A stretch of 64,000 nucleotides of DNA from Rhynchopus euleeides (GCA_963210315.1 OY723295.1:784501-848500), one strand, 5' to 3'; counted from the stretch's first letter, positions 41,487 through 53,690 are shown. The notes: generated by a model not told the origin, from the letters alone. Made by a program: numbers and translations.

Positions 41487-43892
41487 CTGTAACCGATTGT
41501 TCTCGGCATGTAACCGATTGTAACCGATTGTTCTTGGCCTGTAACCGATTGTAACCGATTGTTCTTGGCATGTATCCGATTGTCACCGATTGTCCTCGTC
41601 ATGTAACCGATTGTAACCGATTGTTCTTGGCATGTAACCGATTGTCACCGATTGTCCTCGTCATGTAACCGATTGTAACCGATCGTTCTTGGCATGTAAC
41701 CGATTGTAACCGATTGTCCTCGTCATGTAACCGATTGTAACCGATCGTTCTTGGCCTGTAACCGATTGTAACCGATTGTTCTTGGCATGTAACCGATTGT
41801 CACCGATTGTCCTCGTCATGTAACCGATTGTAACCGATCGTTCTTGGCATGTAACCGATTGTAACCGATTGTCCTCGTCATGTAACCGATTGTAACCGAT
41901 CGTTCTTGGCATGTAACCGATTGTAACTGATTGTTCTCGGCATGTAACCGATTGTAACCGATTGTTCTTGGCCTGTAACCGATTGTAACCGATTGTTCTT
42001 GGCATGTAACCGATTGTCACCGATTGTCCTCGTCATGTAACCGATTGTAACCGATCGTTCTTGGCATGTAACCGATTGTAACTGATTGTTCTCGGCATGT
42101 AACCGATTGTAACCGATTGTTCTTGGCCTGGAACCGATTGTAACCGATTGTTCTCGGCATGTAACCGATTGTAACCGATTGCCCTCGTCATGTAACCGAT
42201 TGTAACCGATCGTTCTTGGCATGTAACCGATTGTAACCGATTGTTCTCGGCATGTAACCGATTGTAACCGATTGTCCTCGTCATGTAACCGATTGTAACC
42301 GATCGTTCTTGGCATGTAACCGATTGTAACTGATTGTTCTCGGCATGTAACCGATTGTAACCGATTGTTCTCGGCATGTCACCGATTGTAACCGATTGTC
42401 CTCGTCATGTAACCGATTGTAACCGATCGTTCTTGGCATGTAACCGATTGTAACCGATTGTTCTCGGCATGTAACCGATTGTAACCGATCGTTCTTGGCA
42501 TGTAACCGATTGTAACTGATTGTTCTTGGCATGTAACCGATTGTAACCGATCGTTCTTGGCATGTAACCGATTGTAACCGATCGTTCTTGGCATGTAACC
42601 GATTGTAACCGATTGTTCTTGGCCTGTAACCGATTGTTCTCGGCATGTAACCGATTGTAACCGATTGTCCTCGTCATGTAACCGATTGTAACCGATCGTT
42701 CTTGGCATGTAACCGATTGTAACTGATTGTTCTCGGCATGTAACCGATTGTAACCGATTGTTCTTGGCCTGGAACCGATTGTAACCGATTGTTCTCGGCA
42801 TGTAACCGATTGTAACCGATTGCCCTCGTCATGTAACCGATTGTAACCGATCGTTCTTGGCATGTAACCGATTGTAACCGATTGTTCTCGGCATGTAACC
42901 GATTGTAACCGATTGTCCTCGTCATGTAACCGATTGTAACCGATCGTTCTTGGCATGTAACCGATTGTAACTGATTGTTCTCGGCATGTAACCGATTGTA
43001 ACCGATTGTTCTCGGCATGTCACCGATTGTAACCGATTGTCCTCGTCATGTAACCGATTGTAACCGATCGTTCTTGGCATGTAACCGATTGTAACCGATT
43101 GTTCTCGGCATGTAACCGATTGTAACCGATCGTTCTTGGCATGTAACCGATTGTAACTGATTGTTCTTGGCATGTAACCGATTGTAACCGATCGTTCTTG
43201 GCATGTAACCGATTGTAACCGATCGTTCTTGGCATGTAACCGATTGTAACCGATTGTTCTTGGCCTGTAACCGATTGTTCTCGGCATGTAACCGATTGTA
43301 ACCGATTGTCCTCGTCATGTAACCGATTGTAACCGATCGTTCTTGGCATGTAACCGATTGTAACCGATTGTTCTTGGCCTGTAACCGATTGTTCTCGGCA
43401 TGTAACCGATTGTAACCGATTGTTCTTGGCCTGTAACCGATTGTAACCGATTGTTCTCGGCATGTAACCGATTGTAACCGATTGTTCTCGGCATGTAACC
43501 GATTGTAACCGATCGTTCTTGGCATGTAACCGATTGTAACCGATTGTTCTCGGCATGTAACCGATTGTAACCGATTGTTCTCGTCATGTAACCGATTGTA
43601 ACCGATCGTTCTTGGCATGTAACCGATTGTAACCGATTGTTCTCGGCATGTAACCGATTGTAACCGATTGTTCTCGTCATGTAACCGATTGTAACCGATC
43701 GTTCTTGGCATGTAACCGATTGTAACTGATTGTTCTTGGCATGTAACCGATTGTAACCGATTGCCCTCGTCATGTAACCGATTGTAACCGATTGTAACCG
43801 ATTGTTCTTGGCATGTAACCGATTGTAACCGATCGTTCTTGGCATGTAACCGATTGTAACCGATTGTTCTTGGCATGTAACCGATTGTAACC
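41487..43892. repeat. 31-bp tandem array D, right arm
   Basis: About 78 units, the inverted counterpart of 35860-37232 but roughly 1 kb longer. The portion next to the gene matches the left array closely; an internal block of about 640 bp (for example 42143-42610 and 42784-43250) is itself duplicated, explaining most of the extra length. Confidence 0.95.
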
Positions 43893-44064
43893 GAAACAGA
43901 ACGGTGTCTCCCCTTGCCCCCTCCACTCTCGGTCACTCTGCGTGCCTCCCAGATGTTGTGTGCGGACCCCTCAGCAGACTGCTTAACTTTAACTTTGCTG
44001 CACCTACGTTGCTCACACAGCACTAACCCACTGCAGGCACTGGCACGTTCCACAGCTTCTGATA

Positions 44065-47000
44065 ATGTCCGGCTTGGTTACCTTCGCGGAAGCGTGCAAG
44101 CTGCAGGGTATCCCAGACGAGACTACGGGGAAGGTCGCGGGTGCGCTTCTCCGCAACGCAGGATGGCCGAAACCCGTAACGAGCCGGACCTCAAACGGCG
44201 TGCAGAAGATGTATTGCTTGGCAGATATCCGTCGGCCCAATCCCCTCTCCTCCGAAGAGGCAATCCGGCAGTTGACTGCTTCGTCCCCGGGCCGCTGCTT
44301 CCCCGACGATGTCCTGATCGCTCCTCTGGGTGAGCCCGATGATCTCGCTGATCAGGCGGCGCTCCTCCCCCACCCCGAGGATGCGGATCCCGTCTCGCAG
44401 AGCGTGATCTCGGCGGTCACGCGGGGTCCTGCTGCTGCTGGCAACGACGAGCCTGATGAGCCTGAGGCGCCTCCGTCACCGACTCCCGTGCCGCCGAAAC
44501 CTCTGCCTGCCGCGCTCCCACCGACGTCTCCGACGAGTCCCGCCGACGATGTCGACATTGGTTCTTCTGTGTGCAGTGACCCTGCCGACCTCGCCAGCCT
44601 CGATGACCTCGCCGACCTCGCCGACTCCGCCTGCCCCGTTGACTCCGCCTCCCACGCCAACACCGACTCCCCCGTTGCGACTGCGATGGACGCGTTGCGT
44701 GACGCTGTGGCTGCTGGTGAGGGGTGGTGCTGCATCAGCAGCGCCGAGTACCTGACTCTCCTGCGCTCCCTCTTGCCCGCAGGTGCGAAGGTGTCGGACA
44801 CCGCCCTCTTCTCCCTGGTGAAGGAGAACGCCGACTGCATGTCTTCTGCTCTGCATCCTCACGAGAAGGGTAGTGATACCCGGGGGATGAAGAAGAAGTA
44901 CTGCATCGGAAATGCAGTGCCGGGACGGCCGTGCAGCCTCCACTTCGTCGGACAGGGCACGCCTCCGCCGGCCCCCGTGGGGCGCCCCTCCAAGACCCTC
45001 CCCGAGCGGGTCTTGCAGGTCAAGGCTTTGCAGAAGGCCTTGCTGAGGGCGAAGGACCGCATTGCGCAGCTGACGGAGGAGTTGGCTGCTGCGCACGAGG
45101 TTCTCGGGCGCAAGGGGGACATTGTTCTTCGTGGGGTGACGGGCCGGAAGTCCTGCACCGAGCCCTACCCCATGAAGGTGCTGCGGGCGCTGTTGGAGTT
45201 GCGGATGGCTGGCATCGGTCAGGAGTCGTCGCGCAGGGTGCTGCGCGACATCATCAAGCTCCTGAGCGATGGGGTGGAGATGCCGATCCCCTCTCGCTGG
45301 ACGCTCCGCGAATTCGAGATCCCGAGCGGAGCGGCTTCCTTCGCCGTCTTCTTGGAGGATGTCGCGAGGACGCAGACCGGCGGAGGGGGCCTAGGCAAAG
45401 ACCGGCAGAAGGCCACCCTCTCCCTCGCCCACGATGCCACCTCCTCCTTGGGCCGGAGTAGTGTCTCGCTGCACGTTGTCACCGCCCACGTCGCTGCAGA
45501 CGAGAATCGCGTACGCGGGGCCTGCGCCTCCGCCCTCCCCCTGAAGAACGGGAAGGCTGCAGGGAAGACCTCCAACCTGCAGGCGGTCCGCCGCATAGTC
45601 TCCGCCCACAAGCTCCGTATTAGCAACGCCACCCTGAGCGACCATGCTAGCACGGAGGCGAAGGCGACCAGGGACGCGGGGGGCGCCATCGTCCACCTAC
45701 GGTGCATGCACCATAAGGTTGGAGGCGCACTGAAGTACGCAGTGCAGACGGCGGGGAAGGCCTTGATGATGTCTCATCGGGTCGACCCGGCAGCCAACGT
45801 TGCCAGCGTACTTGCAGTCCTCGACCCGACAAACGGCCGGTCAACCGCCGGGGTCATTTTCGTGGATGCTGAGCTTGGGAAAGCACTTGACATGCGCTAC
45901 CCCCGGGGCCTGGGGTTTGCCCGTGAGCGGGGGTCGAAGTGGCATGCCCGTCCTCAGCAGTGCTCCCGCCTCCTCAAGTTCTCCGCCTCCATCCTGGAGA
46001 TGGTGAGAGAGGAGCGGTTCACCCCGACTGCGACAGAGATCCTCACTCTTCTGGGGACCCCCACCGTCGCCGCCTACTGTGCAGCCTGCCATTTCATTGG
46101 CAGCCTGTACTTGAGGTTCCTCAACGACCTCAAGCCCAGGCGGTTGAACGAGGAGACGGGCCGCCTCGAGGTCAACTTCGAGGCGGGATGGGGTGTGCTG
46201 AGGCCGCTGCACCTCCTCGCCCGCGACCTGAGCGCCGACTCCGCCGACAACGACTTCCCTGCCCTGCGGAAGCATTGGGGACAACCCCGCCACGGTGAGG
46301 AGGAGGTGGGGCGGGCTGAGGCGTTGGAGGTGGTGAAGGATCACCACGATGTATTTGCGGAGGTCTGGGTTCCCTGCATCCAGGGGTTTGCGAGCACATT
46401 GGCAAGGTTCATCGGCTACGATGAAGCTGCAATGGCGTCGGCATCACCCGAAGACCTCCCTTCGCTACCCTCCACACAAGACCTCGCAGAGTGTGTGGCT
46501 GGGAATGCATCGTTCTTGGCGCAGAGGGCCCCCAACCTCTCTTCTGCTGCCTTGTCTGGGATTACCCAGAGCAAGGTGAACCGCTTCCTGTTGGGTTATG
46601 GCAACTGCAACAACGCAAGGTATGCAGGCTCTTCAGCCTCCTTTTTTCTCCCCTCCCTTCGTTCTTTTTTTTTACATCGCAACAACATATGCTGGCAGAG
46701 TCAGAACCGATAGATTTTTTTTATCTCATTCATTGTCATTCTCTCTTCCTCTCTTCTTCATGACTTTTCCAAGTCACGAAGAAGACTACTTCATTATCAC
46801 CATTTCCTGTTTTCAGTGTGATTCGTCGTACAACCATTCCTTTCCATCGCCTTACAGGTACGGCCGTTTGCTGCGCCAGGCGAAGCGGGCGCGGAAGAAG
46901 ACCCGTGGCGGGATGTACACCGAGGCCGCGGCGAACACCGCCACGGGGGCTTCTGCGGCTGCGCTGAAGGCCGTCAGCGGGGTGGCCCACCCTGACCTCG

Positions 47001-49978
47001 TCCGCCTCTGCGCCCTCCACGCCATCCCTGTCACGGCGATGAGCAAGGGAAAGGAGGTGGCGCGGCAGAAGGAGGCGCTGACACGCAGCTTTGCTGAGAA
47101 GCTGTGTGGCCCTGGCTCTGCGGATGCCCGTGTCTGGGTGGAGCGGCTGAAGTCCGTGAAGGAGGCAGTTGGCATCCTTCCGGTTCGTTCGAAACCGCTG
47201 TCCAGATTTTTGCGGAAGGCGGGGCTGAAGCCGTGGGGGTCCGACGCTGTCTCGTCTGCGTCGCACGACGTCCGTGTGCGCTTTGCCCTGACGCAGTGGG
47301 GGCGAATCCTCCCCATTCTGCGGGAGAAGGGGCAGCAGCTGCAGCCGAGGGAGCGGCTGGGCCGCCTCGACGCCCCCACCCTGTTCGCGTTGTTGGCCAA
47401 GGCGGGCCTGAAGGTGGAGGCTGGGGAGACGAAGCGCGACCTCTCCGCCCTCCTCCTGCGCAACTGGACGGAGCAGTTGAGTGGCCATGTCGAGGCCGTG
47501 GAGGAGACCCTTGGCTTGAAGGCCCGCACCTTCCCCGACACCATCTCGCCCTCCGTGGTAGATACAATCACGGAGCTCTACCGGAGAGTGAAGACTGCAC
47601 CTGCTGCGTTGAAAGAGGAGAAGGGACAGGGTGAGGATGGCAAGGGTTGTGAGGATGGTGAGGAGGCTGTGGATGCTGTGGATGCTGTGGAGGAGGAGGA
47701 GGAGGAGGAAGAGGAGGTGGAGGTGGGTGATGAGGCTGATCCTGAGGCAAATGATGTTGGGGCGGCTAGGATCGCTCTCCTGAATGAGCATTGTTTTCCT
47801 CTCGGCCTCCACGCCTCTCCAGGTTGTGGGCGGCAGAAGGATGGTGTGTTGCATGCGTCGGAGTCCACGCACGAGGGGGGTTGGGCTTCCCTCAACTGGT
47901 TTTTGGGTGAGTGTGGCATCCAGTTTCTCACCTTCCGGGAGATGCAGGTTTTGCAACACGAGGTCAATCCAGAGAGCTTTCACTGGACCGGTAAGTTCAC
48001 GCTGGCAACGATGCAACGGGCCATCGAACAGCACACAAGTGGACTCCGGAACAATGGCTATCGGCTTCTGCCGGTAAGTAAAAAAAATACCTTTGTTGAT
48101 GATCCTCAGTCTATTTCTTCCCCAGCCCTCTTTTTTTTTAACCGTCAAACTCTGCATTGGATGGTTGCCTTCCCCCTCAAAGACACCGTTGCCACATTGC
48201 AGAAGTTGACTCCAGCCCAACTGCACGCCTATCCGCGCGAAACGCTTTATTGGGTGGTTCACGACACGGACACTGCCAAGCGCGCCATTGCCGCAGGGGA
48301 TCTGGATCGGGAAAGCCATGCATATGAAGTTTTTAAACTTGTGCCGAAAGGTGTCCTCCCCACCACCAAGGCACAATTTTTTGGCACCCGACCCAGGCGC
48401 ACATTCCCTGTGGCAGTGAAGTCGCGTTCTGTTGTTCGGAGCGGGCCCACAGTCCGGAAGAGAAAACGGTTTGGGGGGACTGAAGTCATTGACCTCTCCC
48501 AGGTGCCAGAGACCCCAAGAGACAAGAAGGGGCGCCTTGGACATGGGAGGTATGATACGGCTCAACTGAGTGACGAGTCATACATTCCAGCAACTTCCCA
48601 ACGCCACCTCATCCCAGAGACCCTGCTGTATTTTTCGAAATACCACCATCTCCCCGTCACAGATACTGTGCAGGAAGGTGACGGCTTTTTTCTTTCCCTC
48701 CTCCGTTTCAACCGTTTTTCTGCGTACCAGTCAGTCCGCGCTCTGCGTGAGAGTGCCTTTGGTGACGCAACAAACATGAAACACGACCTGGAGGTGTACC
48801 TCATGAAAATACACAAGGATACCCTTGCTTCTGTTTTTGAAGAGAAGGGGGAGAAGAACCTGCCCGTACATGAAAGGCACCAGTCTCTCGTTCACTGGCG
48901 CAAGAGTATGTGCAAAGCGGCGGAAGATGAAAAGGTGACCCAACGTGGTGGTTCTTTTGCCCTGCATTTTTTTGTGAATGTGCACCAGATTCGCTTGAGA
49001 ATTATTACTCAGAACAAGGAAGGTAAACCCAGGGTCAGGGAGTTACGGCCTCGCACATGGTGTGAGAAGGCAAAGAACTGGGAAGCAGGAAGTACGGCTT
49101 CTCTCCCTACTATCTTCCTTTACCAGTACCGGCAGGATACCCAAACGAATTTTTACTCCCTCCACCTCCCCACTGAGCGTGACTTTTCCCGTGCTTCAAG
49201 TGTTTTTTATAGAATTCAGAACATGGGTCCAAACGTGGAAAACGCACAAGAACAAATGGAGCAAGAGGATATGCGGAGGAAGGCGGTCCCCATGGCACTC
49301 CCCTGTCCCGGTCCACGGAGGCCCCACGTACCTGACAAGGGCATCGACAATCCCGCGTCTCGTCATGATACCCTCACGCAACGTCTTCTCTTGTTTTCCC
49401 TGAGCACAGTCAATGTGCCTGGTGATGGGAATTGCCTGTTTCATGCTTTTCATGAATGTCTCACAGGCAACCCACGTGGGGGCGCTTCCCTTCGCGAAGA
49501 AGCCGTCAATTTTGTGACTGCAATGGCGGCTTCTCTTTCATGCAGAGAGGTGCAACCGGAAGTGGAGGCGGTGAGAATGTGGGGAAATCTCCCGTACCAT
49601 CCCTGCCAACCCCTTGACGACGGTAGTGAGCCATACGTGCTTACCCGTTTAAGAACGAGAAGGTATGCAGAGGATGACGAAATTTCTGTTCTTTCCACAA
49701 TGAAGAATGTCTTGATCACAGTCGTCACGAACATGATTTATCCTGGTAATCATGATGACTTTGCTTCAGGATTTAACAGTTATGTCCCCCTTTCTTACAA
49801 CTTCACCTCCATTGACACCACCCTCCAGGATTTTCCTCCAGACAGACGTGTGACCCTGGCTAACCTGGGTCAGGCTGGGGTTGGGGATCATTTCATGTGG
49901 ATCAAAGGGACACAGGCCAACTTGGAAGCCACACATCGCAAGGGTTTGCGTTCTGTTTCAACAAGAGCTGGGACCTGA
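44065..49978 (+). CDS. Two-exon gene: DDE-like/Josephin-like/OTU protease fusion protein (right arm)
   Basis: Exon 1 44065-46619, intron 46620-46857, exon 2 46858-49978; the join reads NNARYGRLLRQ in phase, giving 1,891 residues. Residues 1-350: low-complexity Pro/Asp/Ala region between two small folded-looking segments, then a coiled coil (about 310-350). About 450-810: RNase H-like region with candidate acids in LAHDATSS (Asp about 459), LSDHAST (Asp about 526), a RCMHHK box (about 547) and STQDLAECV (Glu about 807), the hAT/KDZ-like order D-D-CxxH-E. About 1165-1300: Josephin-like segment (EGGWASLNWFLG ... FFNRQTLHWMVAF) with Trp where the Cys should be. About 1695-1870: OTU protease with VPGDGNCLFHAF (Asp 1707, Cys 1710) and DHFMWI (His about 1862). 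A GTAAGT at 48074 could allow another intron. Confidence 0.75.
46620..46857 (+). other. Spliceosomal intron between the two exons (right arm)
   Basis: 238 nt, donor AG|GTATGC, pyrimidine-rich tail and acceptor CCTTACAG|G. Translation of the intron gives Phe/Ser-rich hydrophobic nonsense, in contrast to both flanks. Mirror intron at 32893-33130. Confidence 0.8.
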
Positions 49979-50673
49979 CACAGGCCAATCAAGGGGTTGC
50001 CCCCCCCCCCCCCCCACTCCTGGTGTAGTGGTAGTGACTACAAAAAGGACTAACATTGCAAGAAGGTGCTGGGAGGCTTGCTTTTCCATTCACTCTCGAC
50101 GATCAAACCCCCCCCCCCCCCACTTCACTTTTCCATTCACTCTCGACAATCAAGCCCCCACTTCTTGACTGCCCCCCCCCATGTTACTTTCAACAAACTT
50201 TGCCCATCCTTCAATCTTCCATTCGATCAGTTTGGCTTTTTCCAAAGCCTCGTTTTCCTTTTATTTCAATAGTCCACACCTAAACGGCGTACGCCTTGGC
50301 AAGCGTTTGAAAGGACAGCCTTGGGATTGCAGCTCACTGGAATCGCTGAAGGAAGCCCCCCGCCCCCCCCCCCCCCCCGCCCCCACCCCCACCCACTCTC
50401 CCTTTCACAAGTCACGATACATTCCCACACCATACTGTTCCATGTGCACTCCATCCAACAGGACCGCCACACGTGTTAAACCCCATTCCCTGTTCCCAAG
50501 GCAGGGCAACCTTTATGGTTGAGTGGTGAGGGGCACAAAGAGACAATAGGTTTTAATGCAGATGCGGACATGTTGGAAAGAGCTCCCCCACCCCCCAACA
50601 CACCATTCTTGTGCTCCGCTCCCTTCTACTTCTATTTCACTACCCCCCCCCCCCAACACACACAGGCACGGGC
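49979..50673. other. Non-coding 3' flank of the right-arm gene
   Basis: Mirror image of 29076-29771 with poly-C tracts of slightly different lengths. No coding sequence. Confidence 0.6.
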
Positions 50674-50942
50674 CAGGACCCGTGCAGGGTTAACCCGCCT
50701 AACAATTAGTAAAGAGTGATCACCAGTGACAACACCCGTGCAGGGTTACCCACTTGACAATTAACAAAGAGGGCTCAACACCCGTGCAGGGTTAACCCGC
50801 CTAACAATTAGTAAAGAGCGATCAACAGTGACAACACCCGTGCAGGGTTTACCCGCCTAACAGTTAATAAAGAGTGATCAACGGTGACAACACCCGTGCA
50901 GGGTTACCTACCTGACAATTAATAAAGGAGGGATCAACACAT
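50674..50942. repeat. 57-bp minisatellite near the right end
   Basis: Inverted copy of 28805-29075. Confidence 0.85.
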
Positions 50943-51111
50943 GATGAGGCACGGGAGGGTGGCAAAAGGCCCCCAGACCCCAGAAATCACCGAAAAATGA
51001 CATTCTCGATGTGCGGTGGGTCTGGTTTCTAGGTTTTTCGGGAGAAAATTGGCCAAAATAATTTCGGAGACAAAATTTTGTTAGGGATTTCCGTTTGCTA
51101 TGCCTCCTCTA

Positions 51112-53205
51112 TTGGATGTCAAATGTCAGTTGCAGGTCAAATGTCAGTTGGATCACAAATGTCAGTCGGATCACAAATGTCAGTTGGATGTCAAATGTCA
51201 GTTGCAGGTCAAATGTCAGTTTGATGTCAAATGTCAGTTGGATGTCAAATGTCAGTTGCAGGTCAAATGTCAGTTTGATGTCAAATGTCAGTTGCAGGTC
51301 AAATGTCAGTTGGATGTCAAATGTCAGTTGGATGACAAATGTCAGTTTGATGTCAAATGTCAGTTGGATGTCAAATGTCAGTTGCAGGTCAAATGTCAGT
51401 TTGATGTCAAATGTCAGTTGGATCACAAATGTCAGTTGCAGGTCAAATGTCAGTTGGATCACAAATGTCAGTTGCAGATCAAATGTCAGTTTGATGTCAA
51501 ATGTCAGTTGCAGGTCAAATGTCAGTTGGATGTCAAATGTCAGTTGGATGACAAATGTCAGTTTGATGTCAAATGTCAGTTGCAGATCAAATGTCAGTTG
51601 GATGTCAAATGTCAGTTGCAGATCAAATGTCAGTTGGATCACAAATGTCAGTTGGATGTGAAATGTCAGTTGGATGTCTAATGTCAGTTGGATGTCAAAT
51701 GTCAGTTTGATGTCAAATGTCAGTTGGATGTCAAATGTCAGTTGCAGGTCAAATGTCAGTTGGATCACAAATGTCAGTTGGATGTCAAATGTCAGTTGGA
51801 TCACAAATGTCAGTTGGATGTCAAATGTCAGTTGGATCACAAATGTCAGTTGGATGTCAAATGGCAGTTTGATGTCAAATGTCAGTTGCAGGACAAATGT
51901 CAGTTGGATCACAAATGTCAGTTGCAGGTCAAATGTCAGTTGGATGTCAAATGTCAGTTGCAGGTCAAATGTCAGTTTGATGTCAAATGTCAGTTGGATG
52001 TCAAATGTCAGTTGCAGGTCAAATGTCAGTTGGATCACAAATGTCAGTTGGATGTCAAATGTCAGTTTGATGTCAAATGTCAGTTGCAGGACAAATGTCA
52101 GTTGGATCACAAATGTCAGTTGCAGGTCAAATGTCAGTTGGATGTCAAATGTCAGTTGCAGGTCAAATGTCAGTTTGATGTCAAATGTCAGTTGGATGTC
52201 AAATGTCAGTTGCAGGTCAAATGTCAGTTGGATCACAAATGTCAGTTGGATGTCAAATGTCAGTTTGATGTCAAATGTCAGTTGCAGGACAAATGTCAGT
52301 TGGATCACAAATGTCAGTTGCAGGTCAAGTGTCAGTTGGAAGTCAAATGTCAGTTGGAAGTCAAATGTCAGTTGGATGTCAAATGTCAGTTGCAGGTCAA
52401 ATGTCAGTTGGATCACAAATGTCAGTTGGATGTCAAATGTCAGTTGGATGACAAATGTCAGTTTGATGTCAAATGTCAGTTGCAGATCGAATGTCAGTTG
52501 GATGTCAAATGTCAGTTGCAGGTCAAATGTCAGTTTGATGTCAAATGTCAGTTGGATCACAAATGTCAGTTGCAGGTCAAATGTCAGTTGGATCACAAAT
52601 GTCAGTTGAACAGGAAATGTCAGTTGAAGCGGGAATGTCAGTTGAACGGGAAATGTCAGTTGAAGCGGAAATGTCAGTTGAACAGGAACTGTCAGTTGAA
52701 GCGGAAATGTCAGTTGAAGCGGAAATGTCAGTTGAATCGCAAATGTCAGTTGAACGGGAAATGTCAGTTGAATCGCAAATGTCAGTTGAAGCGGAAATGT
52801 CAGTTGAACAGGAACTGTCAGTTGAAGCGGAAATGTCAGTTGAATCGCAAATGTCAGTTGAACGGGAAATGTCAGTTGAAGCGGAAATGTCAGTTGAAGC
52901 GGAAATGTCAGTTGAATCGCAAATGTCAGTTGAACGGGAAATGTCAGTTGAAGCGGAAATGTCAGTTGAAGCGGAAATGTCAGTTGAAGCGGAAATGTCA
53001 GTTGAATCGCAAATGTCAGTTGAACGGGAAATGTCAGTTGAACGGGAAGTGTCAGTTGAAGCGGAAATGTCAGTTGAAGCGGAAATGTCAGTTGAATCGC
53101 AAATGTCAGTTGAACGGGAAATGTCAGTTGAAGCGGAAATGTCAGTTGAATCGCAAATGTCAGTTGAAGCGGAAATGTCAGTTGAACAGGAACTGTCAGT
53201 CTTTT
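51112..53205. repeat. 18-bp satellite E, two-phase array
   Basis: About 116 units. 51112-52607 uses AAATGTCAGTTGGATGTC with GCAGGT, GATCAC and TTGATG variants; 52608-53205 switches to AAATGTCAGTTGAAGCGG with AACGGG and AATCGC variants. The constant half is AAATGTCAGTTG. Because 18 is a multiple of three, open frames of up to 765 codons occur on both strands; none is considered real. Confidence 0.95.
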
Positions 53206-53409
53206 TTTAGCTGACAAAGAGAGGGTTATGCCTTCTCTACACTGCGACCATTCCCGGGCCTCGGAAATCAGATTCTTGCCCCTCAAATGCGGTACCGGTC
53301 CGGACGAAAATCCGGACCGGAACCGCAGGTACCGCATGCAGCCGCCCCAGCGCCGCCCTCCCCACCCCCCTCCCCAGCCTGTCCCAGAAGAGGTCGCTTT
53401 TCCCATTGG
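53206..53409. other. Junction sequence; no gene seen
   Basis: Includes a short imperfect palindrome GGTCCGGACGAAAATCCGGACC around 53297-53318 (stated in pieces: GGTCCGGAC and its near complement GTCCGGACC). Confidence 0.4.
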
Positions 53410-53690
53410 TGCCTGCCTATGTATTGCCTCTGTTGTGCCTGCGCCTGTGCCTCCCTGCCCTGTATTTTTTTACCCTCACGGGTATCACGATACAGGGCAG
53501 TCCACCCCCTCCCCCCAAAAATCGTTCGCATCATCTTGGCGCCCATTCCTTCCACTTTCTGGATGTGTTTGGTATTTCCGAACGGAATTTTCCAGCGTCA
53601 AGACTGATACCTCGCCGTTTTAGAGTCAGTCACTTCTACCGCCGCTGCGATTTGCGATACGGTAGTTGTGCAGAAATGCTAACATTTAAT
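53410..53690. repeat. Dispersed repeat theta, second copy
   Basis: Diverged match to 38272-38560. Confidence 0.7.

Larger units (their letters stand above)
28636..51111. mobile_element. Giant inverted-repeat element with two transposase-protease genes
   Basis: The left arm (28636-37232) is the reverse complement of the right arm (41487-51111). Outside the 31-bp arrays the arms are about 7.2 kb and nearly identical: both genes translate identically and only poly-G/C tract lengths differ visibly. The arms begin TAGAGGAGGCATAGC and end with its complement. The central 4.25 kb (37233-41486) is not palindromic. Each arm holds, from outside in, the end motif, a 57-bp minisatellite, poly-G tracts, a two-exon gene reading outward and a 31-bp array. 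No target duplication was found. It may be a transposon with enormous inverted ends, two elements inserted head to head, or a palindromic duplication; misassembly must be excluded. Confidence 0.7.

Noticed and set aside
35860..43892. Array D as a CRISPR array
   Set aside because: There are no unique spacers; repeated words and intervening words are both repetitive, the unit is 31 bp with no cas genes, and the setting is eukaryotic.
46736..48565. 609-codon minus-strand frame (mirror 31185-33014)
   Set aside because: It is the antisense shadow of exon 2 of the giant-element gene.
51109..53406. 765-codon minus-strand frame and plus-strand frames in satellite E
   Set aside because: The 18-bp unit is a multiple of three, so any stop-free phase stays open; the products are pure six-residue repeats.
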